From Jaapia argillacea MUCL 33604 (taxonomy: Eukaryota > Basidiomycota > Agaricomycetes > Jaapiales > Jaapiaceae), in assembly GCA_000697665.1 (NCBI GenBank), contig KL197712.1:960754-1024753 (forward strand): 64,000 nt of DNA, in the 5' to 3' direction. The notes under the pieces are model-generated. The model did not search any database. It had not been told where the DNA came from and saw nothing but the letters and a program-made list of their open reading frames with translations. Below are positions 48,527-60,310 of the stretch, one piece after another. A program made the translations under genes and the position numbers. Numbering within the stretch: the stretch's first letter is position 1; each line of letters starts with the position of its first letter.

Positions 48527-51427
48527 CTACGACTCCCCAGAAGCCTTCGCCGCAAAATGCAACGTCCAACTCGACAACAACCTCTTACTATTCACCTGTT
48601 CCCCAGTCAACCTATTCCAAAACCAATCAGCAAACCATCCCCAACACACACCCAAAAAAACAAAAAAAATGCAACTCACCCAGGAGTCCCATAAGTAAGC
48701 GGCGCGATATACATAAACATCGCAAACATCATCAACGTAAACAACCCAACCACAATCGGCCCATTAATCCCAAGATCAGCTTCCTGAGGGTGCCTCGGTC
48801 GATCCATCAAAGGTCCCCGAATCGAAATCGGATAATTGATAGTTTCAGACATGACGAAACTCAACACCGCACCCGCTACCAGCGCCGAAGCGAGGTGAGA
48901 AGGTAGGTAATGATGAATGAAGAGTTGACGGCTCATCAAGAAGAATGGGAAGTAATGCACTGCCCAGATGACGATGAAGAATCCAGTATTGTTCCAGAGA
49001 CGGTTACGAACGGCTGCGATTCCAACACACAACGATTAACACCCACGATGGGAAAACCAAGATCAAAACCACTCACGTTCGGGTATAGGCGTAATCCCAC
49101 GTCGCCTAGCAAGCAAGTCCGCACCAATAATCCCAACATAAATCGAAAGCGCAACAACGCAAGCCCACCACCCAACAAGGTTGCCAATCAAATAAATTTG
49201 TTTCTGATCTTCACCCTGTGTCCAGAAACTGATGCCAGTCAACAAGAAGGGCCAGTTGATAGGACTGGAAGCGTATGGGTGAGAAGCGGTAAGGCCAGCA
49301 TTGTGTTGGAGCATCAACAACTGCAACTCCGCAAACTTCTTGAAGAAATTCATCTTTTTGGGTTGTTTGGCGGGGACTTCACCAGTACGACCTCTGGGGT
49401 CCAAACCAGCTGCAAACAATCACACAAACAACCATGAGCTCCAAAACCAGGCTGACACACGAAAAAAGACGCACTTTCATCCGACAATATCTCATCAACA
49501 TACCAAGTAGCCGTCTTCTCCTGCGCATTCTTATTCCCATTAATCTCCTGCTGCTTAAACGCCCACTCGGGCAATTGATTCACATAAGTCCACATCGACA
49601 CCTTCGTCGGGACATGCACCAGCCTAAAATGACCACTCTTGCTCTTCCAAGCCTCGCCCTCATACGCATCAATCAAATGAAGTTGGAATAGAGTGTCATT
49701 GTATCGGGAGACGACGTCTTCTTTGGGCCAGGTGGTGAATTCTTGGTTGGTGGCCATGAGAGGCGAAGCGACGTCGTGGGTGAGGAGGTAGGATTGGGTA
49801 TTGACGTGTAAGAGCTGGACAACATCGTTGTAGCGGACTACGCGGCCACGACCGGTTTCGGGGAGGGCTTTGGTGGGGATGATTTGCCATTCATTGTTCG
49901 TGTCAGCGTGGCCGTAACCAGTGACCTGTTGACCTGAAGCGCCCGTCAGAACCAACAGATGAGGTGGGAGAGGTAATGTTACCTTGAGAGCTGATACGAC
50001 CATCATCATACTTAAGAGGATAGCGTTCCCAGTGGGAATGAAGGAAGACCTTGGTATTCTTGTGCCTGATTGTCACGGTATCGAAATAGCGAATCTCTGA
50101 TAAAATGGAGGATGAATTAGCACCAAGAAAAAGGCGAAACTAATGAGATACCGTACCTTGGCTGTTAAGGAGCAATTCATTCCCTTTCAAAGTCTCCTGG
50201 AAAGCAGGGCTCATGAAAGTGTCACCAGGTCCCGAGGTATTGAGCACGGCGAAATGGATGTAGAACGTAGTCAAGTAAACAATGAGCGGTATGAGGATCA
50301 ACCCCGTAGCCCTGGCCGAAAAATGCCGCCAAAAGTGTTCCTAGGACGATGAGTGAGTTCGCAGCCACAACCAAATCCCACTCAGTTCTCAGCGTACCAT
50401 GGAGTGCCCTTTCCTAATATCCAAGATATCCCAAAGGTCGACGAGAACAGCAATGCCGATTGCAACCACAGTAAGGATACCATTTACTTTCGAAGCCCAA
50501 GTGCAAGCCATGAAAACACCAGTTGCGATTAGCCACGTCCACCATTCCGACGAAAACTCCCTATTCTGAGGTCAGCATCGTGTGACTCGTGGAAAAGGAG
50601 GGAAACTCGTACAGATAACGAAGCTTCCGGAAGCGAATGTATGAATAGATTGTGAGTGACATGAAGAAAATGAGGGTGGCGTCCAGGAGGATAAGACGGC
50701 TTTGAGCGACGTGGGCGTTGTCTGTAATGGGAGTTTGAACATCAGTCAAAAGAGAAACATCAAAGTGTGCGCACCGAAGAGGACGATGCAAGCAGAGAAA
50801 GCGGCCACGATGGTAGAATAACCGCTCTCCTTCATGATTGCGTATACGATGGGTACGGTAAGACTTCCAAGAATCGCGGGGAGCGCCCTCATTCCAACAT
50901 ACGGAACGTGATTCTCGGTATAACTATCACCAATATTCTCAAACTGGAATTGACCATCAAACCCAACAAACCACCCAGCAAGACCAAAGAGCAACTTCGC
51001 GAGAGGAGGATGGACGTCGAAATAGTATTCTCGTTGGATATAGTGGGATGCGAACTTTCCAAAATGGACTTCGTCGAAGCTGGGATGTAGGTTGAATTTG
51101 GCAGTACAGAGTTGGTGTGGAGATGGACTTACACGACTTCGTCGGGGTTGTTGATTTTGTAGAACCGGAGCGCGAAAGCCAGCGCGGTCAACACCCCGAC
51201 CATCGCAATGCTAGCCTGCTCCGAGTCAAGGAACTGCTCAATAGAGCTTCGATGTCGCTAAATATGAGGAGTGAGCTACAATACTTGTAAAGTGGAGGGG
51301 AGGAGATACGCACGGAGTGGTTGGAATACAGGGAGTTATGGTCGTCATCTTGGTCGAAGTCAACAGCGCTGCTGGGACCAGCACCGCTCCTGACTCTGCG
51401 GCCTCGCAAACCTGGTGTGCTGGCCAT
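48527..51427 (-). CDS. PMT4: Protein O-mannosyltransferase PMT4
   Basis: Eleven exons (51427-51314, 51257-51133, 51079-50775, 50721-50613, 50560-50398, 50340-50157, 50096-49983, 49933-49475, 49409-49077, 49013-48680, 48611-48527) give 774 aa. It transfers mannose from dolichyl-phosphate mannose to Ser/Thr of secretory proteins in the ER membrane. The catalytic loop-1 motif is present as DEVVFDEVHFGKFASHYI and DVHPPLAKLLFG (GT39). The MIR-domain loop shows IRHKNTKVFLHSHWERYPLK, DDGRISSQGQQVTGYGHAD and TNNEWQI, which match PMT4/POMT1 better than PMT1 or PMT2. At least nine hydrophobic helices follow the usual layout, and the C-terminus (LLSSWTLHFAAKASGES) lies in a final short exon. Confidence 0.93.
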
Positions 51428-51851
51428 GGAGGAGAAAGGAAGCAAAACAGTTACAAGCGCGTTTGGACTTCAACTCGACGTGTCAAGGGTCGCTTATGTA
51501 AGCATTTAGCCGTTGACAGTGACGCCTAGTGACCATTGTGACATCGTTATCTTCCGAACCTTTTCAAGTTCAACCTGGTTGTCATTGTCGGCGGCCATGG
51601 GTGCCAGAGGTGTCTCTCCCGCTGGGATGCCAAGTCCCTCGACGTTCAACTTTCAGCCTTGGGAGACACTACGATGTTGGACGCCTCCTTGCTTGACTTG
51701 ATCTATTAATAGTTCAACCGTTTGACCTTCTCCTCATCATCCTGTGTCCTCACAAGGTCTCAATTCATTCTATCCAACAACCGACAATCACCTCACAAAT
51801 ATCGCTCACTCACTCAGGAATCTACTGTATCGTATGCAAGTCTCCATGCAT
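51428..51851. other. Intergenic region upstream of PMT4
   Basis: 424 bp holding the PMT4 promoter and the 3' flank of the Pof7-like gene. No gene seen. Confidence 0.4.
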
Positions 51852-53856
51852 CTAAACCCCCGCCCAACTCCTAACCTTCGAGAACCAAAACGGCCGTTCA
51901 TGCTTAAGCGGCAACGCACAAACCTCTCCATCCTCAATATCAACCGTCTCATAAGCATTAATCTCCAACTTATTCCACCTTCCCATCGGTCTCGACCTCA
52001 ACGTCAACGTCATCTGGAAAACGTATCTTAACGTTCTCCGTTCTCGATCGGTGTTGTGGATATGGTTGTGGTGATGCGAATGAGAGTGTGAATGGGAGGG
52101 GAGGGGAGGGAGGGAGGAAGGGTCGACTAGGTCTGTTATGTAGACTGTTGTACCTGAGAGGGCCCAGCTACCGATCGAGAATCCCTGGATAACATAGGCG
52201 TGACATTCGCAGATACAAATTCAGACAAAGTGATGGAGGATACAGAACGGAGGCCGAGCACAGACCTTCTTGCGAAGCGACGGCTTGAGCAAGGGGATCA
52301 CTTGCTGCGGCTCCATCTCCTCATTAGCAAGGAGGGAGAGCACTTGACCATTAGGGAAGAATCGCCTGAACAAACTTGTTAACCCCCGAAAAAGATACAA
52401 TCCATGGACACGCTCACAAGTAACGATGATACGTGATCAAATGGCTTATCTATCAACCAAAAGATGTTATATTCGCACCAGAACAGAACTAGAAGTGGAA
52501 CCCACGTTGACCCAAGCGTCCTGGCTCAACCCACGTCGACTGTTGCAACCTCTCCTTGAGTACCATTCATACGTTGCGGAGAATGTGAGGCACGTACACA
52601 TAATGACAAACTGCAATGTAGACCCCATCGAAACGGATTCTTGGTTGTTCCACGAAAACACGTCGGTAATCATACATATAATCCTCAACCACACCATCTA
52701 GGTATACTTCATCTGGGATTTGAGGTGGTTTGTATATCGTTTGGACAAAGTCCCTGCGACGCGACATCAGCAACGATATCACGCGCAATCCAGCGAGAAG
52801 AGACACAGGAGGGGATTGGATATGCACTGACCTCCAGATAGCACTATCCAAACTAACCAACCTCCCCTTCTTACAAACCCCAGCGAACCTCTCCACACCC
52901 ACATAATCCAAACACCGCAAGATCCCAACGAGCACTTCATCCGGTATCTTCTTCAAGTGAACCTTCTCCTTTTCGTCCTCGGGTTCGAAATCAACCGAAG
53001 GTGGGAAGGACGAAAGTATGGTTGCAAGGGTCCCCGTTATCAGAGAGTCGGCGTTGGCGCGAGTCTTGATGGGTAGGATCGTAGGAACCTTCGCATAGGT
53101 GTCCGGAGGGGCTTGGATATCAAGGGATTTGATTTGGTGGGTAACTTCGTCGATAGTGACGGTACCTGAAGGGACCTTGTGGTGCCCCTTGCCTAGCGGA
53201 GGAACCTGCGCCTGTGCAGCGACCGCCTTGATCTGACCAGCCTTCTCAGCCCTATCATACGCCCTATTTACATTCGAATCCATCCTAAACGCCTGCCGAT
53301 ACAACTTCGTAGCTTCGTCCAACTGCCCTTGTTGCTCATACTGGACTGCACGTGCGTATATCTGGATGGCTGAAGCGAGGGTGGGAGGGATGGTGGTCAT
53401 ACCGGTACCATTGGACGTGGCGGAGGGTGGGCCAGAGATGGTTTGGTTGGAGGGTCCTGGGACTAGAGGGGCTATTGGGATGCCTGCCTCGTGAGCGAGG
53501 GCGAGTGCTCCGCCACGTTTCTTCACCTCCGTCTTCCAAGCCTCCCGGAACCTAGCAAGTTCCTCTGCCTCGTCATCGTCGATAGACACAGACGGACGAG
53601 GACGGCCCTTTGCCTTCACATCCTCAGCGCCCGGTGCGCCAGAGCCAGACGCACCGCCAACGTTGTCGCCAGCAGATGACTCGACGTTTGACACAGCCTG
53701 CGTTTGACCGCTAGGACGGAGCGATGACTTGTGCTGAGCACCTGAACGTTTCTGTTCTACCTCAGCTTTCCAAGCTGCTCTGAACTTTGCGAGTTCATCT
53801 AAGGCTGGGTCTCCTGGGGAGGTAGGCTGAGGACCTGGGTTGCCGGTGGCGGTCAT
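51852..53856 (-). CDS. pof7: F-box protein of the Pof7/Hrt3/FBXO9 family
   Basis: Six exons (53856-52832, 52753-52598, 52539-52506, 52449-52418, 52365-52266, 52184-51852) give 559 aa. Two similar N-terminal segments (LDELAKFRAAWKAEV and AEELARFREAWKTEVKKRGG) are followed by a TPR/MIT-like unit (AVQYEQQGQLDEATKLYRQA), an F-box (LKKIPDEVLVGILRCLDYV, FAGVCKKG), and the conserved C-terminal domain (RRGLSQDAWVN, ISHLITYHRYLRFFPNG, VIPLLKPSLRKKG, YVFQMTLTLRSRPMGRWNKL, PLKHERPFWFSKVRSW). Members are SCF ubiquitin-ligase receptors; FBXO9 targets growth-signalling factors. A His-rich run SHSHSHSHHHNHIHN lies in an insertion of the C-terminal domain. Shares a divergent promoter with the DnaJ gene. Confidence 0.9.
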
Positions 53857-53937
53857 GTAGGTTGGTGAGTGAGTGAAGCATCGGTGAGAGATCTGAATGG
53901 TTGTGATCGGGATGACTAATGAACGAGATAAGAAACC

Positions 53938-54022
53938 GAGTAACAAACTTTGTAGTCGAGTAACAAATATGTGTGATGGAGTAACAAACTTTACTGATCG
54001 GGTAACAAAACCGATAACAAAA
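53938..54022. promoter_or_regulatory. Array of GAGTAACAAA motifs in a divergent promoter
   Basis: GAGTAACAAA occurs at 53938-53947, 53958-53967 and 53979-53988, followed by GGGTAACAAA at 54000-54009 and GATAACAAAA at 54013-54022. Spacing is 20, 21, 21 and 13 bp. The array lies between the Pof7-like start (53856, minus) and the DnaJ start (54144, plus). TAACAAA resembles HMG-box sites; the binding factor is not known. Confidence 0.6.
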
Positions 54023-54143
54023 TTTCTTATCTCACATTTATGGTGATTTGAACCCTAACACCAGAAATCCCGCCACGTCTTCTTCTCCCTCCCACACTCA
54101 CGCAACAGCTCCTCCCAGCTGTTTCCAGTCCCTTCGTCACCAA

Positions 54144-55984
54144 ATGGAATCCAACAAAGACGAAGCTCTGCGATGTCTCGCAATAGCTCAGAGACATCGG
54201 GACGCAGGAAACCTTCCCTCCGCCCGCAAATTCTGTCAAAAATCAATAGCTCTCTTCGATACACCCGAAGCCCAGAAACTATTGGCTCTTATAGACTCTG
54301 CTTCTTCCTCTTCCTCTTCTTCGTCCTCCTCTGCTGGTCCTTCGTCGGACTCGGCCTTCACGTCGTCAGCGGAAGCACACCCTTCAGCTTCTGGTACGAA
54401 ACATCGTCATCCCCACCCTGCTTCGTCTGGGTCTTCAACACCCAAGGCAGCGAACGGGAGTGCGGAGAGCGAGAAGAAGAGGGAGTATACGCCGGAGCAA
54501 CATGCGGTTGTTAAGAGGGTACGGGCGTGTAAGGTGACGGAGTATTATGAAATTTTGGCTGTGAAGAAGGATTGTGAGGAGGGTGAGGTCAAGAAGGCTT
54601 ATCGAAAGGTGTGTTTGGTTTCTTTGGCTACGAGGGCTGTCTATATCTCTGTGCATCGGTCGTTGGGTTGGTTCGCGTTTTGGTGTTTTGATGGCGATGA
54701 CTTCGGTGCGAGGTAGTCGAATCCTAGGAGATTGAGCTTGGTTGCAGTGAAGCCCTTCCCGAGATGGAGTTTGAGATTTTTTGGGACAGCGCCAACTGTT
54801 TTCGGTCGCCAGACTCTGCCCTCGTCTGGACGATGTTCCCCTGTGCTCGACATGTCAATGAACGAACAAATCACTGACTCTTCCACTGCTTGATTAGCTA
54901 GCTTTGGCTCTACATCCAGACAAGAACGGAGCCCCAGGTGCAGATGAAGCATTCAAGAGTACGTCGCTCGCTCTCCCCTTCTTCACATCCCACTCATCCT
55001 TATCGTAACAACCAGTGGTATCCAAAGCTTTCCAAGTCCTCTCAGGTAACTTCCCCTCTCCCTCCTCCCTTCCATCCACTAACCCAGCCTATTTTCTTAT
55101 TAGATCCACAAAAGCGCGCCGCATACGACTCTCATGGATCCGACCCCGAATCTCGTTTCTCGAGCATGTCATCATCATCGTCACCCAGCTTCTCTGCTGG
55201 TCCATTCGGAGGTGGTGGAGGGTTCGACGGAGAGATCAGTCCTGAAGATTTATTCAATATGTTCTTTGGAGGTGGTGGGTTTGGTGGCGGTGGAGGACCC
55301 GGTACGTCCCTCATCCAACTACAAAGTCAATCATACTGAGTATAGACTTTGGTATAACTAGTGTTTTCAGCAAGCTTCGGCCCAGGAGGTTTCCGGACGA
55401 CACGAATGGGAAACGGCGGTTTCGCCTTCCAACCTCAACGTCAACAACGTCAACAAGGGAACGCCAACGAACCCCGAACCACAGCTCAAACCATCCTCCA
55501 ACTCCTACCCCTCCTCATCCTCTTCGCCATCTCACTATTATCAGCCCTGCCAAATTTGTTCAGTACACCACCTATACCAGATCCGAAGTTCAGTTTTGTT
55601 GAGAGGAGGGGGTATGATGTGAGGAGGAAGACAGGGGAGATTGGAGTGGATTATTGGGTTAATTCTTTTGAGTTTGGGAAACATCCTATAGCGGCTGAGA
55701 TTGCTAGGGCTGTTGCTTCCACTTCGGATTCTTCCTCGAATTCGAAGACGTCGGGAGCGAAGCCGCCTATGCCATCGTTACGTGCGTTCGAGACGAAGAT
55801 TGAGAGGATCTACACACAGGATTTGTATGATTCATGTAGACGTGGGTTGGGGGAGAAGACGAGGAGGAAGGATGAGGAGATTGGGTTGTTTGGGGTTGGG
55901 ACGGATTGGGACAAGGTTAGGAGGATTGAGGGGGAGGTTGTGGAGAGTTGTGAGAAGTTGAAGGAGATGGGGTTGTTGAAGTGA
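54144..55984 (+). CDS. ER membrane DnaJ protein, DNAJB12/B14 type
   Basis: Five exons (54144-54608, 54898-54958, 55016-55045, 55104-55301, 55371-55984) give 455 aa. Residues 1-50 form an N-terminal helical unit (DEALRCLAIAQRHRDAGNL), then a Ser/Pro linker, then a J domain at about 130-200 (TEYYEILAVKKDCEEGEVKK, ALHPDK with the HPD motif, AFKMVSKAFQVLSDPQKRAA). A Gly/Phe-rich region is followed by one membrane helix (LLPLLILFAISLLSALPNL) and a conserved C-terminal domain (FSFVERRGYDVRRKT, IERIYTQDLYDSCRRG). Such proteins recruit Hsp70 to misfolded ER membrane proteins for degradation. The first intron is 289 nt, long for the window. No better ATG lies upstream. Confidence 0.92.
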
Positions 55985-56483
55985 GGGGATGGTGATTTGG
56001 TGGGGTCGAGGACGTAGAATGGACTGGGAGGGATGTATTGTTACCCGCACCCTGACTTATGTTTTCTATGCATGGATGCGTTGACTCGATAATTTAATCT
56101 GCACTTTCGTTGTCCAGCTTTGCCAATGCTTTTCTAGACTGGGTACATTGTGAAGCTATCGTTGATGCAGCGCATGCACATACAAGTCAAGACTTCGGAC
56201 TTCGCGTGGCAGAAATAGATTCCAGACGCGACCGGTCGCGTCAGGGGCGCGGTCAACGAAATTATCACATCCCGCCAAGGCATCCCACACGCTGGACATC
56301 ACGGTCAGAGGCGATCTCCTAGCTTGGGGAGCAGTGGGCGGGCGGTGGAGTTTATGCAAGTTTGATAGACAGACAACGAACGGCGCAATACAACGACGAG
56401 AGGCTCCCTCTTTAGTTCCCGACGTTTGTCTCTGTGCAACCCAAATCCCCACCCTCTTTGCTAGAATCCCATCAACACAAAGC
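55985..56483. other. Convergent intergenic region
   Basis: 499 bp between the 3' ends of the DnaJ gene and the COX subunit gene. GC-rich CGACCGGTCGCG near 56228. No gene seen. Confidence 0.4.
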
Positions 56484-56799
56484 TCATGCTTGTTGTTCCT
56501 TTGCCCTCTGCTGCTCTAGCTTGAAGTAGAACTCCTCCTGGCGTTGGACTATAAACACGAACATTAGAATGGACTCGAGAAAAGGGGATGAAACAGGTGT
56601 TGGTTGCACGCTTACCGGTCTTCAAGTGGACGCCGTACCTGAACAACGCAACGAGCATGAGGTCCTTTCGCGTCAATAAAAGGAACAAAAAAGGAACTGA
56701 CCAGAAAGCGTATCCACACGAAACGCCAAGGCCCAAAGCGACAGTAACGTCGAGCCAAAGTCTCTTTCTAAGCTTTCCGGTGATTGGGGGGACAGGCAT
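56484..56799 (-). CDS. COX9: Cytochrome c oxidase small subunit, Cox9/VIIa type
   Basis: Three exons (56799-56702, 56638-56616, 56548-56484) give 61 aa. The protein starts MPVPPITGKLRKRLWLDVTV, has a single membrane helix (VALGLGVSCGYAFWYGVHL) and ends in a charged helix (RQEEFYFKLEQQRAKEQQA). Length and pattern match yeast Cox9 (PITG near the N-terminus, one helix, FY.EL..K.). It is a nuclear-encoded subunit of complex IV in the inner mitochondrial membrane, needed for assembly. Exon 2 is only 23 nt. Confidence 0.85.
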
Positions 56800-57151
56800 G
56801 ATGGTTGAGAGTAACTTTGGCTGGGAGGAGAAATGGGTGGTGGATTTATTGCAAGGCTGGTCGTTGTCGGGACTGGACGGTTTGTATAGTTTGGTTGTAT
56901 TTGGCGTGGGTGGCTCTGGACTTTGGCTGGAATTGGAAGGGATGGAGTGGGCACGCTTACAGGACCTCTGATCACATCACTGAATCGAATATCGCATCTG
57001 AATCACTACAGGCTTCAGCAACGAGGCCAAACCAAACCCTTGTCCCTTTCCTCCCTTTGCTTTACATCACAGAGCAACCAGTAGCCCCGTAACTTGTCCT
57101 CAAACCACCATCATCAACGACGGCCCCACCCAACTCCCGCCCTCAACGATC
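56800..57151. other. Divergent promoter region, COX9 and CDC55
   Basis: 352 bp between the COX9 start and the PP2A B subunit start; shared promoter region. No gene supported. Confidence 0.4.
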
Positions 57152-59151
57152 ATGGACACTGACCCTTCATCATCGGGGAACTGGCGCTTTGCACAATGTT
57201 TCGGAGACAAGGGCGAGGTAGAAGATATCACTGAAGGTATGTTGTTTATCCCCCCACAACCCAGTCTTACCCGGCGCACCTACCCGAATCTTACTTGAAC
57301 GTCACACTCGTGTGCTTATCACCAAACGATGTTTCAGCGGATATCATCTCTACTGTTGAATTCGACTCCACGGGCAACTACCTTGCAACTGGTGACAAGG
57401 GCGGTCGTGTTGTCCTGTTTGAGCGAAATGAGTCGGTCAGTACAAACCCTTGACCACCTTGTCTTTGCTCCGTACCGAACCTCCCTTTCTGGGGTGACGG
57501 TGCTCTTTGAGAAATCGACGCTGATCATCTCCTCAACATTCCTTATCCTCACTCACTTATGGTGACGATTCTACTCTGGTACTGCGCGCGACGATCGATG
57601 GTCCACCCAGAAAAAAGGATGCGAGTACAAGTTCTACACAGAGTTCCAATCACACGAGCCAGAGTTCGATTATCTCAAGTCTCTCGAGATTGAAGAGAAG
57701 ATCAACAAGATCAGATGGTGTAAGCGCGTCAATGCGGCGCATTTCTTGTTATCAACCAACGGTTAGTCACCATCCTTATGGTTTCCAGCTGTGGCGCCCA
57801 TCACGTCCATTTGTCTCATTGCCACTTGCTTTTTTCACATTCAGACAAAACCATCAAGCTCTGGAAAGTGTTCGAAAAGTCACTACGAGTGGTATCCGAG
57901 TCCAACCTCCACGATGGTCAACGATCTCTCTCCCCTCCCTCCATCTCTTCCCACCTTCGTTTACCGCGAATGTCACACCAAGACAACATCATCGCAGCGG
58001 TACCACGTAAAGTATACTCCAACGCCCACGCTTACCACATCCACTCCATTTCCGTAAACTCGGACCAGGAGACGTATATCAGTGCGGATGATCTAAGAAT
58101 TAACTTGTGGAACTTAAATATCAGTGACCAGAGTTTCAGTGAGTGTACTTTGTTGGCGATAACGGTGTTGGGTGTTGACTATGTGATGTAGACATCGTGG
58201 ATATCAAGCCTGCGAACATGGAGGAACTCACGGAGGTCATCACTGCGACGGAGTTCCATCCAACACAATGCAACTTGTTCATGTATTCGAGCTCGAAGAG
58301 CAACATCAAGCTCGCTGATATGAGAGACTCAGCATTGTGTGACCGACACGCGAAGTGTACGTTTGTCATGCTATTCTTTGTTGGCATTCCCGCTCATCAC
58401 TGTCCAGTATTCGAAGAAGAAGAAGACCCTACAAACCGCTCGTTCTTTTCCGAAATCATCTCCTCCATCTCGGACGTCAAATTCAGTCATGACGGTCGAT
58501 ACATCCTCTCGCGCGATTACCTGTCTCTGAAGATCTGGGATATCAACATGGACTCCAAGCCCGTGAAGACTATTCCGATCCACGATCACCTGAGGGGGAA
58601 GTTGTGTGATTTGTACGAGAACGATTGCATATTTGACAAGTTTGAATGTGTTTGGGGTGGGGATGACAAGTGAGTCATTTCCCTTTCCTTTCCTTATCGC
58701 TTCTAGTTGTTTTGCAATCGTCATCCGGTTGTGCACAGTCGGATTGGGTTGACTGACATGATGACATCACTCCAGGCACGTCCTTACGGGATCCTACCAC
58801 AACTATTTCCGGATATTTGATGTGGACACGATGAACGACGTCGTTCTCCAAGCCGATAAATCCGCTTTCAAAGCCAAGAAGATTGGTGGACCTCTTCCTG
58901 GAGGTGTTGGTGCGAAACCTGGTGTCAAGAATGGGTTGAGGACTGGGGGGTTGAGAGAGGCGATGCAGTTGGACACGCTGGATTTCAATAAGAAGATCTT
59001 GCATGCGAGCTGGCATCCAAAGGAGAATACCATTGCGGTTAGTCCCTTTGAGACTTTAATTGTGTGTTGTGTGTGACTTGGTACTGATTCGGTATGTGGT
59101 TTGGTGTAGATTGCAGCGACGAATAATTTGTTCCTGTATAGCGCCGCATAA
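57152..59151 (+). CDS. CDC55: Protein phosphatase 2A regulatory subunit B (B55/Cdc55)
   Basis: Eight exons (57152-57236, 57338-57435, 57611-57761, 57845-58138, 58192-58356, 58408-58669, 58776-59037, 59110-59151) give 452 aa. WD40 propeller protein that directs PP2A to substrates in mitotic entry and exit. Seen: [142 protein letters not shown] and [11 protein letters not shown], all family hallmarks. Introns 1 (101 nt) and 2 (175 nt) are longer than usual but join conserved sequence directly. Confidence 0.96.
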
Positions 59152-60310
59152 ACAAACTTTTTCATTCTTCTACAAACGAAAAAGCGTTTTGGCAAGTTGC
59201 TATTTTGAAATATGGGTCATTCGTGTGCCTGCTTGCTTGGCGACACTGACCTGTCTTTACCATTCGTTTGCGTTTATTTCGCATGGTTTCTTCGCTGTGT
59301 TTTTCCTTTTTGCACGGACCCTATCCTCTCGCACACCTCGTAACGCCCCTCCACCGACGCGCACGACCGATATATTACATCCCCAACGACATGATAGAGC
59401 AGATCGAAGAAGAAGAGAAGGAGATGGAAAGAGATACCTCTGGACTTTTTCACCTCCATCGACTTAACTAACGCCCCCCGAAGAGACCAAAGGACTCTAC
59501 TCATTCACGTTCACTTTTTTTCACGTTTATGCTCTGGCTGTCTTGTCCCCCCCCCTTATCAACCTAATAGTTTCACAATTCATCTCGTTTCTTTTCAATT
59601 TTCTGGCAATCCCACTCATACCAATACGAATCCTAGTTGACTATTGCGTTCTTCCCTTCCTTTGTTCACGCCATCGTCATTCGCTTGGTCGACTTGATGC
59701 GTTTTTTTGAAGTTTATAGCTGTATCTTAGGACTTTCTGGTCGATGTCTCGTACGTAGGAAGAAGAATAAATAAAGAGAAGTAGAAGTACCAATTTTTTC
59801 CATGCACTCAGCTCTCTCTCGTTTGACTCCTAATCGTGTCCAAGTTCAAGATCTGAACGTCGAGCCAAGACTTGGCAGACTCCTCATTTCAGTATCCATC
59901 GGGCATTTGACTTGAAGCATTCAAGAAACCATACGGATGCTCAGATCACGCGCCCGACGGTCGTTCTTGACGATGATAAAATATTGGAGTAAAAAAAAGA
60001 ATATGATAGATTAGAAGCCCATGCATATGTGCGCAAGGTGGCAGAGGCACTTCGCTATGTGTCTACACACCAAACCGTAAAACATGATCCACATGTTAGT
60101 GAGTACTTGATTTCGATGCCACCTAAGATCTGAACCACGAACCACTCTGGTCGCTCTCGAGCTGGATCGTCCTCGAGCTGGATGGAACCGATTCCCAACC
60201 CAACGATCCCAGAACCGGATACTAACACCAAACCATCAACATGGGATCTACCACTCGTGTCAACTTGTGCTGCACACCGTATTCCTGCCACCATCACGAA
60301 TCGGCCCACT
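59152..60310. other. 3' region of CDC55 and intergenic DNA
   Basis: About 1.16 kb. T-rich sequence and an AATAAATAAA sequence near 59765 suggest a long CDC55 3' untranslated region, with a C run near 59549. No coding sequence is supported. Confidence 0.4.

Noticed and set aside
48445-48906. 153-codon plus-strand frame rich in Asn, Pro and His
   Set aside because: Antisense shadow of the last PMT4 exons and intron.
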